NCBI GenBank assembly: GCA_958496175.1
Contig: OY292275.1
Span: forward strand, 49,863,701 to 49,927,700
Source: Sisyra terminalis
Taxonomy: Eukaryota; Arthropoda; Insecta; Neuroptera; Sisyridae
Length of the DNA: 64,000 bases
Reading direction: 5' to 3'
Made by a program: the position numbers and the translations under genes. This document shows positions 48,290 to 60,490 of the stretch, in pieces. The notes under the pieces are model-generated. The model saw only the letters and a list, made by a program, of their open reading frames with translations, was not told where the DNA came from and did no database searches. Positions within the stretch are counted from its first letter, which is position 1, and the number at the start of each line of letters is the position of its first letter.

Positions 48290-49255
48290 CTTTTATTTTA
48301 TCTCCTACATTGGTGAACTTGGTTCTATTAAGTTTAAAATATCCTGCACTGATCAGATCCAAACTGGATTATGGCAGTGGAGATTACGCATCGGCTAGCT
48401 ATTCCACACTTGGTATTCTTGACCCTGTACACAACCTAGGAATCAGAATCGCCACAGGAGTCCACCGCACCTGCCCCGTAGTGAGCATGCTCGTAGAGGC
48501 TGGCGAACCAGACCTAACTATGCGTCGCCAACTGCAAATCCTGAAATATAGCCTAAACGCCAAAACCATGTCCCACCATCCAAACCATCAGTTGTGTAAA
48601 TATTATCCCCAACGAAAGATGTTCCTGATCAAAATTAATAAACCCAAACCTCTCCCTATACAGGTCATTATCCTGGAAAAAGCACGTAGCATAAAATATC
48701 TATACCCTATAAATGAAGAAGGACTCAACAACAATGCCAAAACTGTTGCAAAAATAATTACAGAAACGTGGCAAAAAAAGTGGGACAAGACACAAACCTA
48801 CCTTAGACAGATTAAAGATAAAGTTGGGAAAACAGATTATAAAGGGAACATAAGCAGAACGGACCAAGTCACCTTGACTCGCCTAAGATCGGGACACACC
48901 AGGGAAACCCATGACTGGATCCTAAGAGGCGAAGAACAAAAATCTTATTCCATATGTAGGAGAGTCCTGGACATCAACCGTATCCTGGTTGGATGTAACG
49001 GGGTTCTATCCAGAAATGGGACGTTGAGATGGGAAGACCTTAGACCATCGTCGCCTATCCCCCTGGATATTTTACAGTCCCTGAAGTAAACAAATATCAA
49101 AATATAATCTGTGATAAGTGAAAAATTTAATCTGTTGTGTAAATCCATTGGGCTCTAATATTATTTATATCTCAAATTTATAGCTTTACTCTAATTTTAA
49201 TAATTTTAGCTAAATTTCAATGTTCATAGATAAATAAAAAACTGAAAAAAAAGTT
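48290..49255 (+). pseudogene. I-clade LINE ORF2 remnant lacking the RNase H domain but still open
   Basis: A 271-codon frame (48274-49089) starts in the RT thumb: LSLKYPALIRSKLDYGSGDY, then LDPVHNLGIRIATGVHRTCP and LVEAGEPDLTMRRQLQILKY. This is the I/R1-group segment between RT and RNase H. At about codon 140 (EKARSIKYLYPINEEG) the sequence jumps past the RNase H domain into the region after it: KIITETWQKKWDKTQTYLRQ, then RTDQVTLTRLRSGHTRETHD and WILRGEEQ. Here I elements have a basic 'R..LTRLRIGHTR..H' motif and a final Cys/His cluster, now only partly recognisable. The joint is in frame. The first ATG at 48274 is probably flanking DNA. A 3' UTR runs to an A-rich end near 49240-49255. The RT catalytic core and endonuclease are missing. 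Confidence 0.85.
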
Positions 49256-49426
49256 TAAAATTTCGACTCTTGATTATCCCTACACGTTATCTTATACAAA
49301 CTTATTCATCCCTTTGCACTCTTTTAAACTAGGAATTTTTAAAAAAAAATCTTATTAGATGCCTACTCTTATTAAGAATACACCGATTATCCGAATTTCA
49401 TGTCAGAATAGGTATATAAATAGTAT

Positions 49427-50184
49427 GGTGATTTATTTTTGGGACTATTTTTTTTTTGCTCCCATGCCGAAATTTTGTTGGAAATACTTGGAAATACTGG
49501 AAATACTAAAAAAATTCCCTGAAAGTTTGAGCTCTTAAGATTAATATTAAGTACTCGTTCACAGCGTGTGAATATTTTCCATTTAAAATACACGTAAACT
49601 TTGATTTTTTTTTTAAATTTTTATAGTTCAGCGGCATTTTATGGTATCGCCTCGCTCAAAGTCGGGATTTTTTTACAATTGTATGCTCTACAAAAGTGCC
49701 TATTGCGGCAAAATCGTAATTTACTCGGGCGAAGTAGTACGGGTCACTAAACCTAGATTTTTCATAGATTTCTCGTTTTTCTCTCAGTAACTCATGAATT
49801 ACAAGACCTACAGAAAAAATATAAATAGCAAATTTATAGGAAATTTAATTTCCTATAAAAAAGTTCCAGAAAACCAAATTGCTAAGGTCGATATTTCTCG
49901 AGATATTGAGCCTTGAATTTCTCTTACTATAAAATTTTGACGGATTATTGAGTAAAATTTAAGAAAATATTGATTTTTTATTCCTTATTAAAAATAGGCA
50001 CTTTTGTAGAGCATACAATTGTAAAAAATTCTCGACTTTGAGCGAGGCGATACCATAAAATGCCGCTGAACTATAAAAATTAAAAAAAAAAATCAAAACT
50101 TTAAGGGTATTTTTTTTGAAGTATTTCCAACAAAATTTCGGCATGGGAGCAAAAAAAAATAATTCCAAAAAAAAAAAATCGCCC
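49427..50184. mobile_element. Foldback MITE copy 2
   Basis: It is homologous to 5035-5843 along its length: GGGACTATTTTTTTTTTGCTC, CCATGCCGAAATTTTGTTGG, TTCACAGCGTGTGAATATTT, GGTATCGCCTCGCTCAAAG and GATATTTCTCGAGATATTGA. The right arm lacks about 75 bp (the segment with TTCACAGCGTGTGAA and AACGAGTACTT) that copy 1 retains, so its foldback is asymmetric. An extra GGAAATACT duplication lies near 49481-49505. The tips are GGTGATTTAT and AAATCGCCC. The expected TAA duplication is not clear here (TAT at left, TTA at right). Confidence 0.85.
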
Positions 50185-50339
50185 TTATTATTAAATACTC
50201 ATTTTTTTTTATATCTGCACGGTTTTAAACACGTATTTTCTCTAAAGTTTTTTACTTTTCCTTTTTTTATGTTTTATCTATTATTTTACACATACATAAA
50301 TAATAATGTATTGTATTTAACGGCTCTTTGATTATTAAA

Positions 50340-50640
50340 TTTGAAATTTCGTTTGTTGACGGTTTGTATGTGTTACCACATATAAAACTTGCCACCCCAT
50401 TTCACCCTGTTATAGGTGGCATTTTCAAAAACTCATCCTTATCGGATGCTTATATGATCAGGGATGTACCTTCCAAATTTCACGACTCTACGACCAGCAG
50501 TTTGACTGTAGTTAAATTCTCATTCATTACTCAAGGCCGAACAATTTTATTCACATATAAATATAACTTTGATAAAATTACAGGTTTTATATTGGAAGTT
50601 AACTTAATAACATATGTGGATATCATTTTAAAGCATCAAT
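50340..50640. repeat. Interspersed repeat of the 47.7-kb type
   Basis: CCACCCCATTTCACCCTGTT, TTTTCAAAAACTCATCCTTA, CGGATGCTTATATGATCAGG and CCAAATTTCACGACTCTACG match the pattern of a common insect repeat ('caccccttagggt...ttcaaaaatcctt...cgga tgcctacgt...caaatttca'). It is related in style to 47690-47790. The 104-codon frame across it is incidental. Confidence 0.5.
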
Positions 50641-50649
50641 AATTGTGAC

Positions 50650-53170
50650 AAAGAAAGTGCAATATCAAAGTTGAGCATATATTTAATCACACATAAAGGA
50701 CATGTATTGTTTGTAACATAAACATAGTTTATCTCAATCGCAAAAAAATCATCTAATATTGGAAAATGTTTATCTCGACCATGAACACAAAACGAAAGTC
50801 TCATAATAGCGGCGAAAGCTCTACCAAAATCCGAAAGCTAAAAGAAAAGTTCGATTGACACTTTGAACTGCTCGTCATCAATTTTACGTTATCGTAGCCT
50901 GAAGCTAGTTCAATTTCTAGGTGGAAACGAGCCCCGTTCGACTTGTCCACAAGTAGCTACTAATTACTTGCCACTGGGGGTAAGTAAACAATTCTGTCTG
51001 TTGTCGATGACGTGACCCACGCAAAAGCGTTTCAATATTCCCTACGTGCAAAAGCCAGCTCTTCACTTCGGCCAATATTGACTCTAATCGGTTATTAAAG
51101 TTTCAGCGATGCCTCACAGAAAAAAAATAATACTACTACGGGAAAAATCCGATTATTACATATTTCACGCTTGATAACACAGAATTAACAAGTTAACCAA
51201 TTTGACGATTTAGTTTCGTTAATAATAAACTATTTTAAGCTCAAATTTTAAACTATAGCCAACCGGGGAGAGTTTTGTTCGCGTTTAAACTTATGAATAT
51301 CCGACGCAAAGTTGCGACTATTTTCAGCCTTTGGTTTTCGTATCTAATCGTAGTTGAAAATTACTTGCGACCAGTTTGATATTTTGAGTTTTCACCGCAG
51401 TTAGTTGTTAGTTCCTATTTTGTTGTTAATGCGTAGATTCGAGTTGAACTAATTAAATCAAAGACTTGGCAAGAGATAAATTTATATTTCTTGGAGCCTT
51501 AAAAAAATTTAACTTGTATTAAAAATTATCTTTGGTATAAATGAGAATTTTTCAACAGTTGGAACGATATTGTGTTGAAATTAAAAGACAATTACACGTG
51601 TGTAAATAAAAGGTAAAAACGAGATATGAGAGATAAAGTTTCATCTCGTCCATCGCCCCTTAAGGTATAACAATTCTACAAAGGCTAAAAGAGCTTTCCG
51701 AAAATAATTTGTTCTGAATTCATTGTGATTTTATTCCACCAACGTACAATTTATAAAATGTAATAATATAACTCTAAAACAAAAAAAAAACTAGACCATA
51801 TATTACCCGATCTCGGTTTATTAAACATAATTTCCTTTTATATTTTTTTACGACAAACTATAACGTTTTGTTAACGTCATAGAAATCGTTTAATTTCATT
51901 TGAATTAACTAAACTCAAATTGTAAAATATTATTTATAGAAATAGAGTTTCTAAAAGTTTGCTTGATTGTAATTTAATTATCATGCAACATTTATAATTT
52001 AGTAAACCAAATAAAGGATGAATGTATGCTCGTACATTTAAGCAATGTAAAGTTTGATAATTTTAAAGTTGTTTTTTAACTGCCATTTAAAATTATTTAA
52101 ATAAAAATATTACAAAACATTAATTTAATTTTGTGGTAGTTTCATTGTGAATGCTTAATGACATCAAATAAAACCGAAAAAATACTTTTATTAAAATAAA
52201 GAGGCAACTTAAAAGTGGAAGAGAAAGAAATGAAAAGCACTTAGGAAGTCAACGGGCTGACTAGTGTATCATTCGTGAATATGGGCCGTTGATCAAAGTG
52301 AGATTCTTCAGCACATATATAATAAAATACATGCACACATATCTATATATTTCTCATGCTTAGATCCCATTTTCAATTTACTTGTAAAATCCACAAATCC
52401 CTAAAGCATGTATAAAGATCCTGTAAGGAAAGAAAACTGCGAGTCAGCTATGCTATCAGGAAGAACGCACTGAACCATACGAATAAAGATAAAATGGTCT
52501 CACACCGAATCATATCACTCGATAAATATGGGAATTCGTTAAAGGAAATTCACTCTCGTTGCCGTTTCGTTTAATAATAAGCATTTCGTTTTTCATCAAC
52601 GGCAATTTGATTCAACGATTTCCACTTAAAATATATTTTAAACTTACGGAAAATGAATTGTCTTCCCATACATTTTTACATCTATTTCCGTTTATAGTTC
52701 AAAGAGTCAAAGTCTTAACGGAACATCAAATTCCAATTTGATAATAAATATCAATTTTGAAATTGAATGCCTTGTGATATGCTACCCCATTTAAATGTGA
52801 ATTGATTTGACTTTGGAATTATAGCAATTAGATTTTCCTCTGAACAAATTCAATGTGGATATCATATGATATTATATCTTACTTGAAAATTTATCGCAAT
52901 ATTGCATTTTCAATCAACACAACAACAAGGCAATTATTATTTGCAAACACAATATGTTTGCTTAAACTTCAATTAATATTTACCGAGTATTGTTGTTTAA
53001 ATAGAGATTTGCTTTGTAAATTTGACGAGACAAATTGAAATATATTTAAGATTATTTTGGCGCACGATTACTTCTTGGGACTTAGAAATAACAACGAGAC
53101 TGATCTAAATAATCTTCTAATTATAAGATAAATTTAAGCTTAGCTTTCATAGAAAGATTAACTTAAAATT
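50650..53170. other. Intergenic, nothing assigned
   Basis: Around 50880-51110 the composition is more balanced, with CpG words, but no exon or element is recognisable. The rest is AT-rich. Confidence 0.45.
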
Positions 53171-53176
53171 TGATAA

Positions 53177-54262
53177 CACCGGCACACAAAAAAAAAAAGT
53201 GCTCTGTACTTTTGACCGGACCTACATAAATCTACGTATTTTGACCCCCTGAACACGAATCCGAGGTCGGTTTGACCCGTAAACCCTCAAAAATTCGAGA
53301 AAACTTTAAAAAACCGAAAAAAATGGTTAAAATCGGCAGTTTTGGTGACATAAAAACTTTTTTTATAACATAAAAACCGAGCATGATTTTCATGTTTTTC
53401 GATCCGCTGAATACAAATTCGAAGTTTATGTAGATCATAAGCCGTTTTTATTGTAAGAAAATTGCAAAAAACCCTTAAAAATTCTAAAAAAATGCGGCTA
53501 TTGTTCTAAAATTCGAGATTATATGATGAAAATAAACTTTTAAATCTCTACAAAGGATATTTTGCATATTATTCTATTTCTGGAATATGATTTTGAAGAT
53601 TATTTGGCCAAAATCTTTAAAGAAATTGAAATTCCCCGCAAAAAATCTCTGAAAATTACAAATGGGCCAATTGCTTTCATTTCAATTCTTCATTTGCTTA
53701 TATCGAACCCGTCTGTCTTTAAATGACTTCTGTACAGGGCTAGTTAGTTATGCAAGAGTAACTTTTAAGCATTTTTGAATTCTTGTTTGGACGCTTGTGT
53801 CTGTAACCAGGGCACCTCCACGTGGTGACGTCGGGCAACAGAACCGTCTGGCAGAGTCCCTGGGTTAAAGGCGTATATGCCGTCATGGCAGGCACAAGCG
53901 AAAAGTGTTTTACGATGCAGGGATTCGGAACCCCAGTGTCGGCGTCTGGTCAGAGTGAGAAAGCAGGCTCGCAAAGCAGGCAATTTTCTTACAATAAAAA
54001 CGGCTTATGGTCTACATAAACTTCGAATTCGTATTCAGCGGATCGAAAAACATGAAAATCATGCTCGGTTTAGTTCAAAAAAGTTTTTATGTCACCAAAA
54101 CTGCCGATTTTAACCATTTTTTTCGGCTTTTTAAAGTTTTCTCGAATTTTTGACGGTGTACGGGTCAAACCGACCTCGGATTCGTCTTCAGGGGATCAAA
54201 ATACGTAGATTTATGTAAGTTCGGTCAAAAGTACAGAGCACTTTTTTTTGTGTGTGCCGGTG
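53177..54262. mobile_element. Large foldback element with ~290-bp inverted arms and a GC-rich core
   Basis: The left arm (53177-53466) and right arm (about 53978-54262) are inverted copies: CACCGGCACACAAAA, GTGCTCTGTACTTTTGACCG, ACATAAATCTACGTATTTTG, GGTCGGTTTGACCCGT, AATCGGCAGTTTTGGTGACA and AAGCCGTTTTTATTGTAAG. TAA flanks both ends (53174-53176 and 54263-54265), consistent with a 3-bp target duplication. The loop contains a GC-rich ~190-bp block (53785-53975) quite unlike the rest. Frames in it on both strands give no family I recognise. A MULE transposase fragment starts ~210 bp to the right, but the 3-bp duplication argues against a MULE relationship. Confidence 0.85.
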
Positions 54263-54794
54263 TAATTATATAAAAATTTATGGATCACAAAAAACTAAAG
54301 TTTAAATAGAAAAAAATTGCCTTAAGTTGTTTCACAGAAATTTGGTATAGGATATAAAATTTCTGTGGTTCCAACTATTGGTTATTCTTTCTCAGGCTGG
54401 CACTTTTTATTCTTGCAAAAATCTCATCTAGGTATATTATAATAATATTGATATACCTAGCAAAATTATTAGATTATAATTGATAAACAAATTGATTTTA
54501 CAAATGTGTACTAATAAACAAATTTTTGTAAAGGCAACAGCACTTTTCGTAGGAAAATTGAAAGAAACAGATTTGGAATTTTTTAAATATTTAAATTCTA
54601 CGTGGCTAAAATCATATCAAAATTTATTCGATGGTGCAGCATCAGGCTATCCTAGTACAAACAATGGTAATGAATATACCAATTCCATAATTCAAAAAAA
54701 TACACTTTAAAAAATCGTTTATCTGTTTCTCAAGTTTTTAATATATTTTTAACATTGATAAGTATTTTATTACTTCCGAATCACAATCAATTAA

Positions 54795-54973
54795 TGGATA
54801 ATAATATATATAAGTCTTTGAGATTCAATTAAATTTCTTTATTACGACGCGTTTCGACAGATTTAAACTGTCATCATCAGGTAATAATACAGAATAATAA
54901 TTATTTTGTCAATTTTAAACAAATTTCATATAGGTTGAATTGAATCTCAAAGACTTATATATATTATTATCCA
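54795..54973 (-). mobile_element. Penelope-like element C end, inverted, bounded by 36-bp inverted repeats
   Basis: 54795-54830 (TGGATAATAATATATATAAG, then TCTTTGAGATTCAATT) is the exact or near-exact complement of 54938-54973. Read on the minus strand the insert contains AACCTATATGAAATTTGTTT and TGACAAAATAAT, then the hammerhead-like core and CGTCGTAATAAAGAAATT. This matches the 3' end of the plus-strand Penelope fragment at 55670-55765. It is therefore an inverted solo end of the same family, inside the MULE. Confidence 0.75.
54844..54880 (-). ncRNA. Hammerhead-ribozyme-like motif, element C (best core)
   Basis: Minus strand: CTGATGA (54880-54874), extra T, stem GACAG, loop TTTAAAT, stem CTGTC, GAAAC, GCGTCGTA. 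This is the canonical CTGATGA form with a perfect 5-bp stem II. ACGCGT following GAAA is self-complementary, as expected for short-helix-III hammerheads thought to work as dimers. Confidence 0.65.
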
Positions 54974-55205
54974 TTTATTTAATATATTTATTGATTAATA
55001 TATATATATACTTATTGATTATTGATTTACTGATTAAATGGTTTATGGACAGAAACCCAGAGCTGCAGAGCTTTTTTTGGTGAAATCAACAATTAATTTA
55101 AAAGAATAAATCGAGTCTTATCATTGGGAATTGCAAAACGAGAATATTATAAAAATGGATCATACATCCTATTTATGTATTTCAAATTCTTCTAACTCTA
55201 CTAAA

Positions 55206-55775
55206 CGAAATAAAAAAATATATAAAATCAAACATCAATAATATATATATTTTTATAATCCCCAGGTTCCTAAAGAAAAACAACTTCAATATCGTATTTT
55301 CAACAAACAACAATATGATGAAAATTCTTAAACCATTGGAGAACAACCAAATTACAACGAAAAATAAAACTAGAGTAAACAAAATTAAATGTGGTTCCTG
55401 TGAAAGATTCTACATTGGCCAAACTGGTAGATCTTGAGGAACAAGATATAAGGAACATACACTTAAGAAACCTACTTCAACAACAACTTCAAATTTTACA
55501 AAACATCTTGAAGACGAAAACCATCAATTCTTAAGTTTCGAAACAAATTTTAAGCCACTACATATTTGCAAGAAAGGATTATGAAGGATTAGAAAGGATT
55601 TATGAAATATAAAAAACACACTAACTAAAGCCAAATAACATCCTCAACGACAAATTATATGAAACAAACAACCTATATGAAATTTGTTTACAACTGACAA
55701 AATAATCATTACCAAATGATGACAGCTAAAAACTGTTGAAACGCGTCGTAATAAAGAAATTGAGTCATGAGACAT
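55206..55775 (+). pseudogene. Penelope-like element C: GIY-YIG domain and 3' end
   Basis: From about 55262 the plus strand reads FLKKNNFNIVFSTNNN, KTRVNKIKCGSCERFYIGQT, GRS, stop, GTRYKEHTLKKPTS, NFTKHLEDENHQF and later LNDKLYETNNLYEI. KCGSC..FYIGQTGR..GTRYKEH is the GIY-YIG domain of a Penelope-type family distinct from element A (Arg of TRYKEH in the catalytic position). The TGA in GRS* and later shifts inactivate it. The 3' end (55713-55750) carries ATGATGACAGC-TAAAAA-CTGTTGAAACGCGTC, a decayed form of the hammerhead at 54844-54880. It lies within the MULE pseudogene. Confidence 0.82.
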
Positions 55776-56114
55776 ATATTATTATTCATTAATTATTCAA
55801 ATTCGAGTTGTAAAAGTATAACTTCAAAATTAGTAACCAAATATATTATTGATGACTGGGAAACTTTTGAAGATTTTGAACAAAGCTTTTATGACAGTTG
55901 GGCGTTTAATGTAGACGCTGATATTAGTAAATATAGTTGTACATGTCTAATATTGCAAAAAAATTATAAGTGCAAGCATACGTTGGGTCTTCTTATCCGT
56001 ATGGAAAAAACTAACTCACTGAGAAAGCTAAATGTATTTCCTTAGGGCAAAAACGTAAATGTAAGCGCCCATCAAAAGCAAAGAAAGCATTAATTATTCA
56101 ATAAATTTACTTAT

Positions 56115-59100
56115 TTGATCTCAAAATGTTCGTTATTTGGCGTCTTTTATTCGTTTTATTGGCTTTTATACTAAATTTGTGCGTCTATTTGATCTATCTT
56201 GGAGTTAAATTTTTAAATTTGGCGTACAAATCACCTACTTAAAAAATGCAATATTTGGCGTTAAATAACATATTTTAATGTGCACTTATATACACCCTTG
56301 TTAAATTTTATTTTTTTGGTAGTAAAAAAATTAATCAAAACTTTGAAGTTGATTTCTTTTTAACGTATAAATACAACTGTTGTGAATCAAAGAACGGAAA
56401 GAACTTAAGAGACACGGTTGTAAAAAAAATATAAATAAAACAGAATTTCAACAGTCGGCTTTTTAGTCAAATAAGTATGCTTTTAACATTTGACTGAATT
56501 AGGCTTTGCGTGTTGAAGTGGATATAAGCATTTGAAAACTTTTGAAATATTCTGTTGAATTGTGTGAAAAATTAAGACAATTTAAAGCTGGAAATACGCT
56601 CGCATGTCAAAAAATAATTATTTCCATTTGAGAAAAATGAAAAATTTTAAACAGGAAAATTATGCTAAGTGGGAATATTTTGACATGACAACATAACAAG
56701 AAGATGAATCCGCAAATTTGTATGTTGACATTAAACAAATGATACGAGAACATATCTTGTACAGTTTCATTTTCAATGCGAACCAAAAATATGTCAGTTT
56801 TATAAATTAGAATGCAAATGCGAACTTCCCACTTACTCCTATTATGTTATATATTTCGATGACAAGTGAAAAATGATTCCGGGGTGATATGTGCCCATTT
56901 TATTCGCGTCATATTACGCGCACTAAAATTATATTACCGCCGGCAATATTTTTGATGTATTATTCTTGCCATTAATAAGTTGGTTTCATGTTCAAAGCGT
57001 TACATCAAATGAACATCCATTTTTCATCAATTAAAATGGATTTTTCGCTAAAATACAAACTTGAATTTTGACGTTGATTTCGGATTGTTTCAATTATATA
57101 ATTGAACTCAAGCGGCTTGGCGGCGTTTATGTGGTATCCTCAGAGGGCCAATAAAGCTGATTGTTTCAAAGGTTAACGACAAACATTTGGCGCCAAGTTA
57201 TCCTCCAAAAATATCTCTTTATTTCCAAATATGAAGCTCTATTGTCAAGTAGCTGAAGGTATCACTGTCTAGCTTTTGATATATATTAAAAAAAGCTCAA
57301 ACGAACGACATAGTTCCGATTTATATCGCGAAAATAAACGGGTATCCAGAAATGGGGCGTTCCGGGTATTTTATAAAAATGAAATCATCTTAAAGACAGA
57401 GATGAAAGCTCTCTGCAAAGCTCTCTTATAAGGGAAAACTGCTGCCAGGCTTAGACATATGATATGTTTAAGCTCTAATCGGATGATCCACACATCCATT
57501 TTGAAATAGCGACGACGGGATTGGCTGTCATCGTTGAAAAAGCTCTGCACACGAGACAATTTGACGGATTTCATTTATTTTCATCTTCAGTGCATCTCGC
57601 CTATTTTTCAACGTAGACAAATGCAATGTAAATTTCCTTCATAAATATGAAACAATTTTTCTTCAAGTGTTTACCGTATGATCCAATTTCATCATTCTAT
57701 TTCAAATTTCTACGTCAACCTAATAAAATGCTATTTATTTCAACCAGCTCCATTCATTTTTTCCCCATCCTATCAATACAGCAAAAAAAAATACGGGCAT
57801 GTGTAATTAATTTTTCAATATGTATTACGCGGATTTTCTATTTTAAATACATAATGAATTCATTATTTCATCAAAAATTTGCATTTCAATTCAACTGATA
57901 AATGCTATTGATTTATTTGCAATTTAACAAAATTTTTCCCTAATTGAAAAATTTTCCAATATGCATGCAGAAAAAAAATACTCACGTTATAGAAACTACA
58001 CAAATTTGCAAATATAATTAGATTTCGCAAAAATTTTACAATACACCACTCGAAAAATCAGAAATATACGAATCGAAATCGGCAGTTTTAATTGAAACTA
58101 ATTACTGAAAATTTAACTTTACATTCCTCACAAGACCCTAATTGTAAACATGATTTCAACTGCAATTGTAATTGTTAATTACAATAGGGAAATAACGAGT
58201 AAAAAGTTTACCTCGCTACACACATTTGTAGTCGCTTTTAGCGCCTTTAATGAACCATAATTATTTTAAATTATATCATTATAAACACACTTTTTAGTGT
58301 TGCATGAAGTATCTTCACCTTTATGGTTCATTCACTAATTAAAAATGCTTACTTCATTTAATTTCAAAAGATAAATGAATTTTTAATTACTCTCATAGAG
58401 CTGTGGCTAAATATAAACATCAAGTTTGTACTCTAAAACGGTTTAATTTTTGCTGCCTTTAAAACAAAAACAAATTTACTGGTTTAAGATTAATTAACAA
58501 AAAGACTAGTACTCAATTAATGATGTAAAAAATTGACCTTTGAAGTTAAAAGCAAAATGCTGTTGTATTAAATTGTGAAACCACCCTTGAAAATATTTGA
58601 TTATAAATACGTCGCTACTAAATTTTTGGTGGCTTTAAATATTTTGGGTTAATTTTTTTAAACTGTATCTTATTTTAAACTAAATTTAACCTCACAGATG
58701 TTGTTTTGCCAGTCTATTTTTAAAAGCTGTTTGTAAATAAATAAATCAATTTAACAAAAAAAAAATCACATATTCATGAAACCGTGGCCCACGGAGTTAT
58801 AATGCATTTCCATTGTGGTATACGTATTATTATTCGGGTTGGCCTCCTTTGAATTAAAATAAACTTCAAAACAGGCACAATCCGAAAATAATTGAAGACA
58901 TTTAACTTAAAATTTACATATATTAGGAGTATCGGAAAGTTATTTTATTTTTTTAAAATACATTTTAAGCGCAAAATTTTGTTACAACTTTTGATTTAAA
59001 ATCATTGATATAATCAGCCTCAATAGTATCAACGTTTTGACATCTATTGTGCAAATTTTTAATGTCAAATTAGTAAAATTCAATTAATTACTAAGGAAAA

Positions 59101-60285
59101 TATCAAAAAATTACATTTTGAATATCACTTAAGAAATATCTTTGGACGAGTATATCAATTGCGTATATAAAAATCAAACCCTTTATCTTAATATATAAGT
59201 TTTTCACAGGGTTTTTCGTCTGCAGAGGAGTCTTGCATTACCGTTTTACAGTATACAATTTTCTTTGTTTACAGTTCTTTGGCACTTTTGGCACTTTTGG
59301 GTATTTGGTAGATTGACCAAGATTTATTAAGATTATTTGAAAGCTCTTCGACTTTCTGGGATACATTTGGCACTATTTCCTTCCTTAATTTCTTATTGTT
59401 TACATTTATTTTCATTCTTCGTTGATACCATTTGGAGAACTAAAAATTATTGAATTTAAACTAAAAAACCGCATTTGACATCAATGAACACCTAATGCAC
59501 TCAAATGGACATTGGAAATGTTTTTAATTACCAAATTTGCATTGCTATTCAGTGAAATTCGAAGAGCATACAATACCGAATATGTATTCCTTCGGGTTTT
59601 TAGTCTTTCCATTTCAATAAAGATTTCAGAAAAAATATTTTGTTATTTTTAATAAGTTAATAAGTCGTTCTAATCCTAAAATATCTTTAGTACCTCTTTG
59701 AAATAACTTTTAAGCAGATGATTCCCAATTGAATGACTAAAGGTTTAAAAACTATAATACTTTGCGGTGCACCTAATATCTCCAGCAACAAGGAAACTAA
59801 ACCTATCATCCCTTGAAATTTGAACTAAATTTGTGACTTCAACACTCAGCAATCTACCAGATAGATAAAAACCCTAGCACCGTTAATGATCTTAATATGT
59901 AAAAATGCTACATTAGTCCGAAATAATTTTGAAAACCAATTTGATTTAAATTAGGGGACTTCAACTTCCCAAATGTTTTCCTTAACTCAATGGAATTCCT
60001 AAGCTTCCCAGTTTTCGCTGACCGCTAAACACTCTGGGAAAATACTAAGAACGATTAAGGATATGTACATATATGTACCTACATTGTACACACTTAAAAT
60101 AATTATTGCAATTTTCTTCAGTGTTTTATAAAGGCATTAAAAAAATGTATTATTGCATTGGTTTGCTCAAAAATTAAAAATTAAATTTAATCTTAATTTT
60201 TCTCTAATTGGTTTTTTTAATTTAATTAACGTAGTTTACAGTTTTCATTGTAATAGTATTTTCTAATCAATCCCGTATCAATAGG
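56115..60285. other. Intergenic, nothing assigned
   Basis: Just after the MULE, 56105-56280 repeats the words ATTTGGCGTC/TTTGGCGTAC in a loose pattern, possibly the MULE flank. 57340-57580 is slightly less AT-rich. No gene is recognised. Confidence 0.45.
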
Positions 60286-60292
60286 TTTTGAA

Positions 60293-60490
60293 TGACGTCA
60301 GTGCACAAAACATTCCATTGCGTATACGTATTTGTAGCATAGCATGTATTTGACATTGAAGCATGTAATGTGGGAGTGGTTTGGTGAAATTTTAAAAATT
60401 TCAATAATCAAAACAAATGAACATTTTCAAATCTCGCAATCCCATTGGCTAATAGCTTCTCGCATTGAAGCATGTGCACTGTTGAATATG
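60293..60490 (-). repeat. Dispersed ~200-bp repeat with TGACGTCA and ATTGG words, copy 2
   Basis: It is the inverted counterpart of 31495-31705: TGACGTCA, GTATACGTATTTG, CATTGAAGCATG, GGGAGTGGTTTGGTGAAATT, AATAATCAAAACAAATGA and CTCGCAATCCCATTGGCTAA. The alignment is co-linear over its whole length with small changes, so both come from one dispersed source. Confidence 0.7.

Larger units (their letters stand above)
54474..56110 (+). pseudogene. MULE-type transposase pseudogene with SWIM zinc finger, split by insertions
   Basis: MULE transposases are DDE enzymes that cut and paste DNA. Segment 1 (54480-54780) reads QIFVKATALFVGKL, LEFFKYLNSTWLKSYQNLFD, GAASGYPSTNNGNEYTNSII QKNTL, then after a stop KNRLSVSQVF. 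'PSTNNGxExTN' contains the third catalytic acidic residue of the family. Segment 2 (about 55030-55205) continues the family pattern: NPELQSFF/FLVKSTINLKE, SYHWELQNENI and MDHTSYLCISNSSNSTKR. Segment 3 (55776-56110) reads DDWETFEDFEQSFYDSWAFN and the SWIM finger CTC...YKCKHTLGLLIRM, then LGQKRKCKRPSKAKKALI, including a frameshift near 56045. Penelope-like pieces separate the segments (54795-54973 and 55206-55775). The N-terminal half of the protein is absent. Several stops make it dead. Confidence 0.82.

Noticed and set aside
48603..49148. Minus-strand frames of 61-67 codons
   Set aside because: Shadows of the I-clade LINE frame.
50328..50642. 104-codon plus-strand frame
   Set aside because: It lies across an interspersed repeat of non-coding type.
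57335..57365. Match of ATCCAGAAATGGGGCGTT to the I-clade LINE at 49007-49025
   Set aside because: Fewer than 20 bases are shared and no neighbouring similarity exists, so it is treated as chance.
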